From Cenococcum geophilum 1.58 (taxonomy: Eukaryota > Ascomycota > Dothideomycetes > Gloniales > Gloniaceae): a stretch of 64,000 bases of DNA. Positions 46,804 through 58,112 of this stretch are shown one piece after another (position 1 is the stretch's first letter; each line of letters opens with the position of its first letter). Both the position numbers and the translations under genes were made by a program. Under the pieces are notes generated by a model. That model made no database searches and was not told the origin of the DNA. It was given only the letters and a program-made list of their open reading frames with translations. The stretch covers positions 1,612,001-1,676,000 of the forward strand of contig KV748211.1 in the NCBI GenBank assembly GCA_001692895.1, written 5' to 3'.

Positions 46804-46996
46804 TATTATAAAACCCTACCGCAGGGGCCTCTATAGGAGAGCCCTGTGCTCTTATATACACCTCGCGTATAGCTTATATTAGCTACGCGTAGGTATATCA
46901 CCTCCTTACGCCCTTAACCCTTACGATCAATCGCGCAACGTCTTGTAGACTCCTTAAATACGTACGCTTTGTAGCCACTGCCCCTGTCCCGTGATA
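46804..46996 (+). repeat. Gypsy-2 3' LTR
   Basis: This 193-bp LTR runs from TATTATAAAACCC to CCCGTGATA. It is followed by the GTATA duplication. It is RIPped at partly different sites than the 5' LTR. Confidence 0.92.
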
Positions 46997-47516
46997 GTAT
47001 AATAAACGAAAACGCTAATATATATATCTTATAAAATAGAACGGTTTTATTAAGCCCTTATAGGAACCTATTAACTTTATAGGACTTATATAAGCTATAA
47101 AAGACTTTTATAAACTCTATTTAAAACTACTATAGCCTTATCTTACAGAAGCTTAAGTTTAAAGGAGGATACTATTCTAGGACACCCCTATAATACCTTA
47201 TATACATTTACCTATTTTTATTAACTTAGTAACTAAAGACTAACTATAAAACAGCAATCTAATAGCAATCTGCTATATTCTGCTATATTCTACTAAGTTT
47301 TACTAAATCCTATTAAGTTCTGCTAGAACTACTACCTAAGTCCTATTCTACTCCATATACATATTATCTAAGTAACTAAGTCTATAATATATACTCTTTC
47401 TTCCTCTTTCCTACCTTCTTTTATTATATAACGTTTTAATCTTATTATATAGTTTATATACATAGCTTAATAATATCTACTTTGCTATATATTATCGTTG
47501 CTTATACTCTATAACA
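46997..47516 (+). mobile_element. Gypsy-3 chromodomain end and 3' LTR
   Basis: This continues from 35069. YNKRKRQYIYLIK followed by NFIGLIQAIKDFYKLYLK (about 47000-47115) is the rest of the chromodomain, so Gypsy-3 is a chromovirus too. A polypurine tract AAAGGAGGA (47161-47169) precedes an LTR from 47170 (TACTATTCTAGGACACCCC). The LTR end at about 47516 (CTATAACA) is an estimate from where repeat X begins. Confidence 0.72.
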
Positions 47517-50096
47517 ATAAGGAAGTAATAGTTAGATAGCTTATATATATTTCCTTTCTTTTAACTTGCGCTATTATAATAGAGTTATATTAGTAAGGTT
47601 ACGGCTATATACTAGAAGGGTATAAAAAGGTAAAGTATAAAGATACCTTGCTTATTAAGCTTAATCCTTTTTCTTAATGTCTTATTTCCCATTATTAACC
47701 TTTTTCTAATTTTAGACTTTTACTAAATATATTTATTAAGATTTTCTTCTTTTTTAATATTATTTTAATACACCCCTTTATTCTCCTACTAACTACTCTT
47801 TTAAGCTAATTCCTTAGCGTATTTTAGCCCTACTATTATATATAAAACCTCTAATCTCCACTAACCTATAATTAATACTAGTCCGACCTAAATAGCTTTG
47901 CCTATACGTCCTTAAAAGATCTAAAGTCTAATAATATAATCTTAGAGGCTTATAATAAGATTTACTATATAAGGTCTAATACATTTAGTCCTTATAATTA
48001 GTATATATATACTAAGAGCGGTAGTTACGTTAAGGCAAGCTTTCCTATCTTTTAAACAGTTATCTATTACTAACTTTAAGCTTTAATAGCCTAGGCCTAA
48101 GTAGTAATATTTCTTTAATGTTTTAGACTACTATATTGCTTAGGCTCTCTCTTATTTTAGTATAAATAATAAATATCTAGGTTAAATTTAGGATTATATT
48201 ATAGCTATCTATACTACCTATAACTCTTAATAAGCTAGCTAGTAATACCTAATATAAAAGTAAAGTTAGTATACTAAGAATAGGGTAAAGGATAGGGGTA
48301 ATAAGAAGAAGATTGCCGTATACTATAGAAAGGAGTTTATATATACGCGTTAAGTTTCTAAAGAGTATAATATAATATATTATTAGGTAGGTTACCCTTT
48401 AGGTACCTAGCGGATAGGTAGCTAATAATTACTATAGTAAGGTCTTAGTAGTTCTGGACTATGCTAACCAGCTAATATCTCTATTTATTCTAGGCTTAAA
48501 CGCGTCTTTATTAACTATTAGCTTATATTCTAAGAGCTTTATTAGTATTAGTTTAGACCTAATATTAGTATTAAGCGTTTAAGAGTCTCTACTCTTACTA
48601 TACCTTATTATCCTACCCCTATTTTTATACCTACTTATACTCCTATAAAGGGATTTTATTCCTATTAGCTATTGCTTAGCAGGCCAATAGATACTAATCC
48701 TACTCCTAAAAGTAATGTATAGTGGCTTTTCATATTAGGCATTTATAGTTTAGACTTATAGAGTTTAGAATTAGTTCTCTTATATAGTAGCAATTAAGGA
48801 CCTTAATTAAGTACTTAAAAAGGCCTTATAAGGCTTTTAAAAAGGGCTTAGAAGCCTATAGGAATAATATTCCTAGTATAGATTAATTAATAGAAATGCA
48901 ATTCTAGCAAAACGCCCTATTAATTCTATACTATATATATAAAAAGACTAAGGATCTATCTTACCCTAGGCCGTTGCCCTAATTCTTATAGTTTTTAAAG
49001 CCTATTTATTCTATATCCAATTAATCTATTTACTCTTTAAGGCCTCTTACGGCTTACTATAAGCTTTTTTTACAGGTTGCGATAATGCTATAGTATTAAC
49101 GCGCTTTCTGCGATTTATAGATTATAGACCTTAGTTATGATGTTCTTTTAAAATATCATTATAATAATTAAGATGATCCTCTAGTTTCTATATAGAGTCC
49201 TTAGCGGGCTAGCCTAGCTATTTAACTTTATATTAAAGCTTATTCTTAATAAACTTATAATATAGTATAGCTTTAACCTTATACCGCTTACCTACTACTT
49301 TAGGATATCTAATTAGGCCTAGATAGAGGCTCTTTTCTAGTAGTAGTCTATATTATAGCTTTAGTAAATTTATATAAAATACTAGATATATACGGGCTAT
49401 AAATAGAGGTAGTTAAAGATAGTAGGCTAGCTTACTAATTCGTTTCTTGATTTAAAAGGGACCTAGGTATCTTATATTAAACTTCTTTAATAGCTAATAG
49501 GTTTTAATATTTGTAAAATATAATAAAACCTTATCGCCTAATCTAAAATACTTATTTTAGTATTTGCGATTATACTAAAGTCTCTATTACTCTTACATAT
49601 CTTATAGGCTCTACTTTATATACTTCTATTACTCCTATTTTTAAGGTACCTTTATACTCTTTAGTAAATATTCTTAAACTTTTTAGCAGGATTCTGTAAT
49701 TAATTATACGGCCTTAACTAGTAACTATTAGGTATACTATTAAACCTAAATAGTTAGACACTATAGGTAATCTGGATTAGTATATACTAATGCAATAAAT
49801 ATTACTTTAAGTTATAAGCGTATTCCGTATATAAAAGTAGGTTATACTAATTATCTTACTAGTAGTTTAAATATATTTATAGGTAAGACTCTAGTTCCTA
49901 GTTCTAACATTTTATTTACCCATCTGTTTATAAATAGAAAGCTATACTATAATAATAGTCTATCTTTAAATAGAACTATAGGTCTAACTAGTACTAGCCT
50001 ATAAAGATACTGTTCCTATTAGTAATAATAAAGTGCGACTAGTCTACTTTATAAAGTATTTCTTCTTAATTAGGTTAGCGAGCGCTTATATATTAA
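47517..50096. mobile_element. Unclassified RIPped repeat X, copy 1
   Basis: This 2.6-kb AT-rich stretch has the same stop-codon pattern as the elements around it. Its first 690 bp (47519-48210) recur at 59853-60468 in the same orientation, with an internal length difference of about 75 bp. So it is a dispersed repeat. Plus-strand translation gives a fairly long stretch with stops mainly at Gln-type codons (SLKDLKSNNIILEAYNK near 47910, RSNTFSPYNQYIYTKSGS near 47975). I could not match it to a known domain. No LTR, terminal inverted repeat or polymerase motif was seen. It is cut by Copia-B and resumes at 56425. Confidence 0.55.
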
Positions 50097-50267
50097 TGTC
50101 GGAATGTTAGTTATATGACGTGGTTACAAGACCACGAAGTAAGACTAGCTAATCTGACCTTGGAGCAAACCCCTATTTCTAGACATCAATTAACTACCAA
50201 CTTCAACACCGCATACGTACCACTATAAGTGATATTCGTGCACGTTAATAAAGCGAGTATACCGACA
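50097..50267 (+). repeat. Copia-B 5' LTR
   Basis: This 171-bp LTR runs from TGTCGGAATGTTAG to TATACCGACA, with the terminal inverted repeat TGTCGG/CCGACA. It contains GACGTGGTTACAAGACCACG, a GTGGT/ACCAC inverted repeat. Confidence 0.95.
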
Positions 50268-50765
50268 CTAATCAGTAGACGTATAGATCAGGAAATACGC
50301 AATAGCAAAGCTTGAAACCACGCATTAGCTTAACTACTAACGCGTTAAATCGCAGAGCTATCGCCCTATTTTAGTTAAAGGAGAAAACTACGTTACCCTC
50401 AAAGCTCGAGACTACGTATTAGCTTACTAATGCGTTAAATCGCCTAGAGAATTGTACCTTTACTTAGAGAGAGCTACGTTACCCTTAAAGCTTAAAACCA
50501 CGCATTAGCTTAACTGTTAACGCGTTAGATCGCCTAGAGGACCCTTAAAGCTTAAAACCACGTATTAACTTAACTGTTAACGCGTCAGATCGCCTAAAGG
50601 ACCATATCTTTGCTAAGAATCGTCTACAGTTTCTAAGAACTATAGATTCGTCGATAGGACACGTATACACCTTTACATCCTCACTTTAAACCTTAACTTC
50701 TTTAAACCGACGACTACCCTTATACCTACCCTTACACCTACCCTTATACACAAAGACACGACAAT
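50268..50765 (+). promoter_or_regulatory. Copia-B 5' leader with tandem units
   Basis: This 498-bp untranslated leader holds four imperfect units of about 60-75 bp. Each has a core AAGCT(T/C)GA(A/G)ACCACG(C/T)ATTAGCTTAACT and ends GCGTTA(A/G)ATCGC, between about 50305 and 50600. A cytosine-rich ACCTACCCTTACACC stretch precedes the ATG. The primer-binding site should start at 50268 (CTAATCAGT...), but I could not match it to a tRNA. Confidence 0.65.
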
Positions 50766-53700
50766 ATGGAAATTAACTAGAAGGAAAGAATTACTAAATA
50801 CAGCTATGGAATCGACTTGGAGACGGCTATAAATAACAACCTAATAGAGTATATAGAGACTAAGATACACCTATATACACAATCCAACCTTACAGACTTT
50901 GCACTGTAGATAGTATTTTAGGAAGACTTTAAGAACTTTACGCCAGAGACCTTTAAACGAGTATAATCCAATACTAGAATGGGAATCCGTTAATACCTAG
51001 TTAAGAAAGGAGTATATATTGCTAAGCAAGATAAGAGATACTCCCTTAGCAAGGTGCTAACGGACGTCGCTAATAAAGAAGAGTTTTATAAATAGACGGA
51101 TAAGGAGCTTATCGCGGCCCTTATAGAGGTAAAACTAATAATTATAATAACTCTGCAAGACTAACTTAATTCGACCTTAGACAAGCTTATTACACCTCCA
51201 GCCCTACTACTAGCTACTCTACTAACTCCACTAGCTATCCTAGCTACCGTACTACTAGCTACTCCAGTTACTACACCGCCAGCTACTCTAATTACTACCC
51301 CTACTACCCCTACTACCCCTTCCGGTCCTTAATCCTCTAACTACAACTAAATCCACACTCTTATTAACCAACTGCTATAGCTAAGAGAGTAGTAGCCGCA
51401 GCAGCTACAAATATATACACTACCTAAACTAGCCATACCTAGTACGGAGCAAGGACCTAGATACAGCAAGGAGGTGGCTATAATTGCGAAGATCTATACA
51501 GACGACTAAAAGTACAATAGAGTTAATAACAGCTTTAACTTTAAGCTGACCATCTTCTACAACATCTATAAGAGATCTGGCTTACCACTAGAAGGCTACG
51601 TAGTGGTATTCCCTAGCATGCTAAAAGGGCTTGCTTAGGACCACTACTATAATAGCAACCTTAAGTTAAGACCTTTTACGGAAGCCTGCAACTATATACA
51701 ACAGTTCTTTAAAGGGCTAAAATACTACTACAAGAACCTTATAAAGTAGAATAGCATAACCCTCCAAGGAGTTATAGACGAGAACCCTAATAAGTTAATT
51801 TATTAGAACTTCTAACTACTTGTAAATAAACTGCTAAAGTAATGTTATGGACTATACCCAGACTTTTATACAAACCGCATTCTTATAAATAAGTTGGTCA
51901 CTACTTACTAGGGAGTGCCAGCATGCCATATTGCTGTCTCTAACCCCTTAAAAGACCTCTCTTAGTTAATTAGTAAGCTACAATCCTCCATTATTGCGTA
52001 GGAAAAAGAATACCCCCTATAGGCCTCAATGAGATCGTCTTACTAAACCTTTTTTACGGATTGACGTTACTATTGAAATAACCAAAATCGAGACCAAAAC
52101 ACCAATTACTACGGCAGTAATCGCCCCTATAGAACTAACGGCGGACTAAAGGCTAAGTGCTACGTCTGTAAGAAGGAGGACTACCATTTATAGAAACATA
52201 TAGAGGAGGAGCGTAATTAATCCAGAGACAACTATAAGAGACATTTTATTAATATTAAGGGCCGTAATAAGGGCAACTTTAACAACTACTTTAAATAATA
52301 CGTCGCCGCCTGCGAAAGAGATAAAGAGGATGACTTAGACTTTAAAGCCTATATATAAGACGCTAACGACTCTAGAAGTAATGCCGGAGAACCTAACAAT
52401 AGTTCTGCCTATATCACTACCTTTAGAACACTTACTATAGAGGAAGTAACCTCTATAAGCGTAGAGCTAGCTAATAAGGCTTATATACACCTACTTACGG
52501 CTTTAGAACTTACCACGGAGTCTACCACAAAACCTTACACAGAGACTAACCCATTCGCCTATAATACAACCACAACCATAGCGTTACGATACACCTTAAC
52601 GGTCTTTATAGGAATTATAATCGATACAGGTGCTTCGCGTAAGTCTATAGCTGGCTACGGCCAATTCCAAGCCCTATAGGCCGTAGACAAGTCTATAAGT
52701 CTTAATATGTTAACTAAGGGCCAAGTAACTATCTAATTTAAGATTAGAGCCTCTACGTCTATTAGAACTATAGACGTTAACAGCCCTATAGGCAAGGTAT
52801 AATTCCATATTATTAAAGCAGATACTCCTTTCCTACTTTGCTTAGCAGATATAGATAGACTCTATATTAAATACGATAACCTAAAGGACGTTATTATCAC
52901 TCGCACTAAAAAGGTGCCAGTAGTTAGATAATTTGGCCACCCGTTTCTTATATAGAGCTTCTCTTTACAGTCTTATTTAGTTAAGTTCTTTAACGCGAAC
53001 CCTTACTACTTAACTAACATAGAGCTACGACGTCTATACCGTCGATTTAGTTACCCATTAGTTAATAAACTATAAAAGCTTCTTAATAAGACTGGCCACG
53101 GCTATAATACTAATAGATCTACTATTAAAGAGCTAACTAGACTCTACTACTACTGCTAGAAGTTTAATAGATCTCCAAGTAGATTTCGCTTTACCTTACG
53201 AGACGATATTAATTTTAACTATAATATCATCGTCGATATTATGTATATTAGCGGCTCCCCCCTATTATACGTAGTTAATAAAGTAACTTGATTTTAAACT
53301 AATAGATAGCTATAAGATATCAGCGCTAAGCATACTTAGGACATTCTACAAATGTGCTAGATTAATAGCTATTTAGGACTACTAGACTTAATCACCATAG
53401 ACGCTAGGAAGAACTTTATTAGTAAGGAGTTTAAGCACTACGCTGCTACTATAGGAGTAACTACAAAGTTAGTTCTAGTCGAATTACACAATTCCATTAG
53501 AATGGTAGAGCGCTACTATAGTCCGCTACAACGAGCCTACTAAATCATTACATCTAAAATCCCTGAAATTAGCAAGGAGATAGCCCTATAAATGGCTTTC
53601 AAAGCTATTAATAACACGGCTGGCCTAGAAGGCCTAGTCCCTATACTCCTAGTCTTCGGAGCCTACCCCTAAATGGTCGAATCGGACGCACCATTACCTT

Positions 53701-55862
53701 TAGTCGCACAGCGAGCTGCGGCTATTAAGAAAGCAATGGTAGAAATCTAGAAGCTTTAAGCTAAACAACAGATCGCTGACGCTCTTAATACGCGAAATGG
53801 ACAATGAACTAACGCTATTCACGGCCTCCTACCTAGTTCGCCTGTCTTAGTCTAGAGAGAAGGCAATACTAGCTAAAGCGGTTATTGGGACGAGCCATAT
53901 ATGCTACTTGCCGTTAACGGTAAGACCTATACCGTAAAGCTACCAAATGGGCCTACGACCTTCCGCTTTACGGTTGTAAAACCTTACCTACTAGACCTAT
54001 AAGACTTAGTTGAACTACGAGAGTCTATTAAATTAGCTAAACCAGTACCTACACCAGCTAAACCTCAATTGTTACCTAAAGCTAAACCACAGCTACCGCC
54101 AAAGCGAGGCAGAGGTCGCCCCCGCAAATACCTATTACTTACGGCTGTCGTAGACACGGCTGTTACGGACGCTACGATAGACATAGATGCCCTTACGGGT
54201 AATATTGTAGACATAGCCGACATCGCTATCTACTTGCAGGATAACGATACCGCAGATATAGCTAACACTACTATTTACTTACAGAACAATGGCAACACCC
54301 AATTCAGCGCTTTACGGCAAAAGGAGGTCATAGGCCTACTTAAGAAAGGCGTCTTTAAGATTATTAAGCTATACAATATGCTAAAGGGGGTTAGACTCTT
54401 TAATTTACGGTTTATCAACGAGATTAAGAATAAGGGAACTAATAAAGCCTTTAAGAAATTATAACTTGTCGTATAGGCCTATAACGATTTGGAGAAAGAG
54501 CTAATCCTTACTTAGTCACCAACAATTTAACAAGTTAGCCAGCGGCTGATTCTCTATATCGCTACTACGCTACCATAGATATAACTCTACCTCCGAGACA
54601 TCTTATAAGCCTATATCTAGTCTACTATAAACCTAAACCGCGAGTTCTATATATAACCACTATACGAGCTAAATAAACAATTGGGAATTAATAAGGACTC
54701 CGTTCTAAAGGTTATAAAGCCACTTTATAAAGTACCTAAAGCTAGAAACCACTAGTTTAAGACCTACTATTTACATTATATTAATTAGCTGCGAATGGAC
54801 CAGTCTATATACAACCCTTGCTTACTTTACAGCAATAAACCTTTTAGCATCGTCGGCTTATAGATTAATAATACACTATTCCTTATAAATAATACCTTTA
54901 TAGAGGCTAAATAAAGCGAACTATATAAGGCTAAATTTATAACTAAGGAGCGAGAGTAACTAACTACTAATATACTAGTTAAGTTTAATGGAGGACTTAT
55001 TTAATTAGTATAAGATAAAAGTATTACGCTAACATAAAAGCGCTAGTGTAAGAACCTTAGTATGGTTAACACTACGCTAGTAGATAGTACTAGCTCCAGA
55101 GGAATTACGCGCGGCCTACTTACGCTAAAGGACTAGTATATCGCTTAACGCGCTAGAGGAGCCTATATTGCCTTAGTCTGTTAACTAGAGGCTTTATTTA
55201 ACTTATCCTTTACTACCCAGGTAACTAATCCTAAAGAGGTAGACGCGAAGGAGTTAAATAAGCGCCTAAGTTAGCAGATTTAGAACTTATATAGAGGTCT
55301 TAAGTTTATTAAATTAGAGGCTAAGACCCTATAGCTCTTAGTCTTTACGGACGCTTCTTTTACTAATAATAAGGACCTCTCTTCGCAAATTAGCTATATT
55401 ATTATACTAGCTGACGTAACTAAGAAGGCTAACGTTATCTATTAGAGCTTAATTAAATGTAAAAGAGTTACTAGAAGCGTTCTGGCTTCTAAACTCTACG
55501 GAATAGCTTATAGCTTTAATATCGCCGTTGCTATTAAGTCTACGGTAGATAAGGTCCTACAGATTAACCTCCTGCTTATGCTTTGCACTAATTCTAAGTC
55601 GCTATATAACTGTCTTATACAACTTAGAACCACATAAGAGAAGCGATTAATAATTAATGTAATATGCCTGCGATAAGCCTATGAACGTCAGCAGATTATA
55701 GAGGTTAAATGGATTAATAGTGAAGCTAACCCTATGGACGCGATGACTAAGGGGAAGCCTTACGTCGCCCTATAGTAACTTATTGACACGAACTAGGTCG
55801 ATATATAGGCTATAGGTTAGGTGGAGCGTAAGGAGCAATAGAAGGTGGTTTTCGGGTTGTGA
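50766..55862 (+). pseudogene. Copia-B gag-pol polyprotein, one register, many stops
   Basis: From ATG 50766 to TGA 55860-55862 the same register holds for 1699 codons, broken only by point stops (CAG/CAA to TAG/TAA, TGG to TGA). The domains in order are as follows. Gag has its knuckle CYVCKKEDYH from residue 465. Protease DTGAS starts at 620. The integrase zinc part has LYRRFSYP from 757, where both His have become Tyr, and YYYCQ later. The integrase core has Asp824, Asp879 and Glu915, with 35 residues between the last two. A GRGRPRK linker follows at about 1115. The reverse transcriptase catalytic pair is Asn-Asn at 1368-1369. RNase H TDASFTNN has its Asp at 1529. No indel is evident. Confidence 0.9.
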
Positions 55863-56253
55863 CGGTACTAGGGTATACCACCCGCCATATTCTGCGGACC
55901 CTAAATTTAACTAGCTAATTAGGATTTTCTATCCCTAGGATAGAAAATCGCTATTGGCTCGCTTACCACTAGCGCCTTAGCGGCCCTCACGATATATTAA
56001 CCTGCTACCCCTAACAATCCTTCTCCTTTTTTTTTTTAGCTTAGTGTCCCCGTAATACAGCATTCTATAAGCTTCTGTTTAGAGGTATTAGTATAAGCCG
56101 TAATACTAGTTGTATAATTACGGACCTATAAGAGGAGCGTAGAAACTATTGCGTATTAATTAGATCTTTAGCTATTATATATATACTATAAATAGTTTAG
56201 AAACAGACTTGGCTTTAGAGTATAGATTAGCCTTCTTCTTAGAGTTGCTCTAG
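55863..56253 (+). other. Copia-B 3' untranslated region
   Basis: This 391-bp region carries palindromic module II (55923-55949), the CGCTTACCACTAGCGCCTTAGCGG block shared with Copia-A, an oligo-T run of ten at about 56029-56038 and the AGAGTTGCTCTAG segment directly before the LTR. Confidence 0.75.
55923..55949 (+). repeat. Palindromic module II (Copia-B)
   Basis: The arms GATTTTCTATCCC and GGATAGAAAATC surround one base. Left of it, TTCTGCGGACCCTAA matches Copia-A copy C. Module I is absent from Copia-B. Confidence 0.85.
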
Positions 56254-56424
56254 TGTCGGAATGTTAGTTATATAACGTGGTTACAAGACCACAAAGCGAG
56301 ACTAGCTAATCTAACCTTAGAGCAAACCCCTATTTCTAGACATTAATTAACTACCAACTTTAACACCGCATACGTACTACTATAAGTGATATTCGTGCAC
56401 GTTAATAAAGCGAGTATACCGACA
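56254..56424 (+). repeat. Copia-B 3' LTR
   Basis: This 171-bp LTR runs from TGTCGGAATGTTAG to TATACCGACA. It has more A/T at former CpA/TpG sites than the 5' LTR at six or seven positions. Confidence 0.95.
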
Positions 56425-56531
56425 ATTAATTGTCTTATTAATAAAAAGGTATTAAACGTATTTTAAACCCTTATTAATAAGTATAAGGACTAAATTATAT
56501 ATTTATCCTTACCTATCTTTAAATAATAGAA
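56425..56531. other. Repeat X continuation
   Basis: AT-rich sequence resuming after Copia-B. The ATTAA duplication proves it was joined to 50096. No motif is seen. Confidence 0.5.
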
Positions 56532-57414
56532 ATATAAGGGATGTTATTGCAGTTACCTTAGGTTGTCCTTAAAACGACCCCTACGCGCCCCTTAAATAGT
56601 CGCTAGTTATATACTAAAGGCATATGCCTATAGTATATAATCTCTACAATCCTAAAGGCTATACCTCCTTAAGGATTCGTCTCTCTTACTAATCTATCCT
56701 ATTCTATAATTATGTCCTTATAGCCCCCTACCTGTTACAGTACGTGCGGACTGTCAAGGTACGATATACGAGGTAACTGTATATGATTGACAAACGATGT
56801 CGTGTGAGGATCTATGTAGGAGGTAAGGTGGTATATATACTCGTCGCTTAGGGGTCAGGTCCGTGCTCATGTATATGCGTACGCTCAGCCGAGCCACGAT
56901 AACGCGTAAGGTCAGTGCCGTGACACTGCTTATAAAATCCCCTTATATTTAAATTCTTTCTGCTCTATTTAAAAGGGCAGCTAGCTTAAGGACCAGATTA
57001 TTTATTTATATCTTTTATTTACATCTACTATTTTTTCCTTAAAAATCTCGCGATATTCTAAATAGAAACTCTATAAATACCTTATAGAAAGCTGTTACGC
57101 TAACGTAAAAAGGTCCCTTTAATAGTAAGAGATTACAATAATATAAACCTCTAGGTAAAGCGGCTAAATTAGCTCTAATACCTAGATACGCTAGGTATAA
57201 GGGGACTTTATAAATAGGGTACTATAAGGACGCAATTGTGGAATAGAATAGATTAGTAAAAGAGACGAATCCTTAAGGAGGTAAGGCCTTTAGGATTGTA
57301 GAGACTATATACTATGGGTATATGCCTTTAGTATGTAACTAGCGACTATCTAAAGAGTATCTGGAGGTTGTCCTAAGGGCAACCTAAGGTAGCTGCAATA
57401 ATATCCCTTATATT
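56532..57414. mobile_element. Foldback/MITE-like element with long terminal inverted repeats
   Basis: The left end ATATAAGGGATGTTATTGCAG and the right end CTGCAATAATATCCCTTATAT are inverted copies, and the similarity runs inward for about 230 bp per arm. Shared inner blocks include CTACAATCCTAAAGGC, CCTCCTTAAGGATTCGTCTC and TCGCTAGTTA(C/T)ATACTAAAGG. A solo LTR (56733-56925) has inserted in the left arm; without it the element is about 685 bp with a loop of about 230 bp. Nothing in the loop (about 56959-57186) encodes a transposase. A TA dinucleotide at each tip could be a mariner-type duplication, but this is ambiguous because the tips are AT-rich. Confidence 0.8.
56733..56925 (-). repeat. 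Solo gypsy LTR, little RIPped, second family
   Basis: This 193-bp sequence runs from TGTTACAGTAC to GTGCCGTGACA. Read on the minus strand it starts TGTCACGGCAC, the same first eight bases as the Gypsy-2 LTR, and it has the same length. The interior is largely different apart from a TATATA-CACCT-CTTAC-like block. The flanks CTACC and CTGCT are compatible with a 5-bp duplication changed by two transitions. It is probably a relative of the Gypsy-2 family in opposite orientation. Confidence 0.7.
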
Positions 57415-58112
57415 GCCCCTCTTTCTTATAGTTAGCCCCTAATTGCTATTACCTTACAATAGAGGGAGATTATAAAGGCTTGTTCTAAAGGGGGTTTAGA
57501 GAGATATTAGTATACCGCTATATATTATCTATCTATTTAGCCCCTACTTTAAACTCCTAAAAAACCTTAGTAAGAAAAAAACGTAACTAGAGAAAAGATA
57601 TAATAATTACTAAAAACCCTATTAGAAGCCTACTAAAAGCCTACTAGTAACTGCCTAGGTTAACCTATGGATTTTTATATAACTTTATATCTAAGCCTTT
57701 ATACTAGTCTATAATTAATCGCAAGTATTATAAGTAATTTAGTGTTCCTAATATAGTTCCGTAGAACTATTTAGTATATAGCTTAATATATAGGGCCTTA
57801 GCTTACCGTCGTCTTTAACTATTAAGATATAATCTATAATCTATAATCTATAATCTATAATCTTTTTTATAATCCTCTGCGTTACTAATATATAATTTTT
57901 ATATTTGCCCTTAGGCTATTAAATATAGTTTAGGTATTAATTAGTTAATTAAAGAGACTTATCTCTTAAGATTTAGCATATATGCTTTTAAATCTAGTAG
58001 TCCTATACTATATATTTAGCGTAGCTCTACTGTCTAGTAAATAGGAGGGATACTTTATAATAGCACCTATAGCTATTGTATAATTATTAAGAACGTTTAT
58101 AATATTATTTAT
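57415..58112. other. Repeat X continuation, AT-rich, no gene
   Basis: About 700 bp of AT-rich sequence with no recognised motif apart from a short heptamer array. It is bounded on the right by the TTTAT duplication (58108-58112) of the Copia-C derivative and continues at 59755. Confidence 0.5.
57830..57866. repeat. Heptamer array (ATCTATA)n
   Basis: About five tandem units of AATCTAT lie between AAGAT and a run of T. It is a simple-sequence tract, not telomeric (no TTAGGG). Confidence 0.85.

Larger units (their letters stand above)
35070..46996 (+). mobile_element. Gypsy-2 (chromovirus), complete element with nested LINE-2
   Basis: This is a complete Ty3/gypsy element with 193-bp LTRs at 35070-35262 and 46804-46996 and the perfect 5-bp duplication GTATA (35065-35069, 46997-47001). 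The target is the chromodomain of Gypsy-3. LINE-2 (41039-46584) splits its 3' untranslated region. Without LINE-2 and its duplication the element is about 6.36 kb. The coding order is gag, protease, reverse transcriptase, RNase H, integrase, chromodomain. A polypurine tract (AGAGGGGGGG) lies just before the 3' LTR. Confidence 0.93.
50097..56424 (+). mobile_element. Copia-B, complete element
   Basis: This 6328-bp Ty1/copia element has 171-bp LTRs (50097-50267, 56254-56424) and the perfect 5-bp duplication ATTAA (50092-50096, 56425-56429). It is related to Copia-A in its integrase, its 3' palindromic module II and the sequence before the 3' LTR (AGAGTTGC..CTAG), but its LTR is different. By eye the LTRs differ at 9 positions, all transitions. 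It is inserted in repeat X and is the best preserved autonomous element in the window. Confidence 0.95.

Noticed and set aside
49100..50090. Minus-strand translation in repeat X considered as a pogo/Fot1-type transposase
   Set aside because: A few residues near the supposed C-terminal end looked similar, but no DDE motif or helix-turn-helix could be placed, and the plus strand is equally open apart from Gln-type stops.
57830..57866. Heptamer array considered as telomeric repeat
   Set aside because: The unit ATCTATA is not a known fungal telomere repeat, and there are only about five units.
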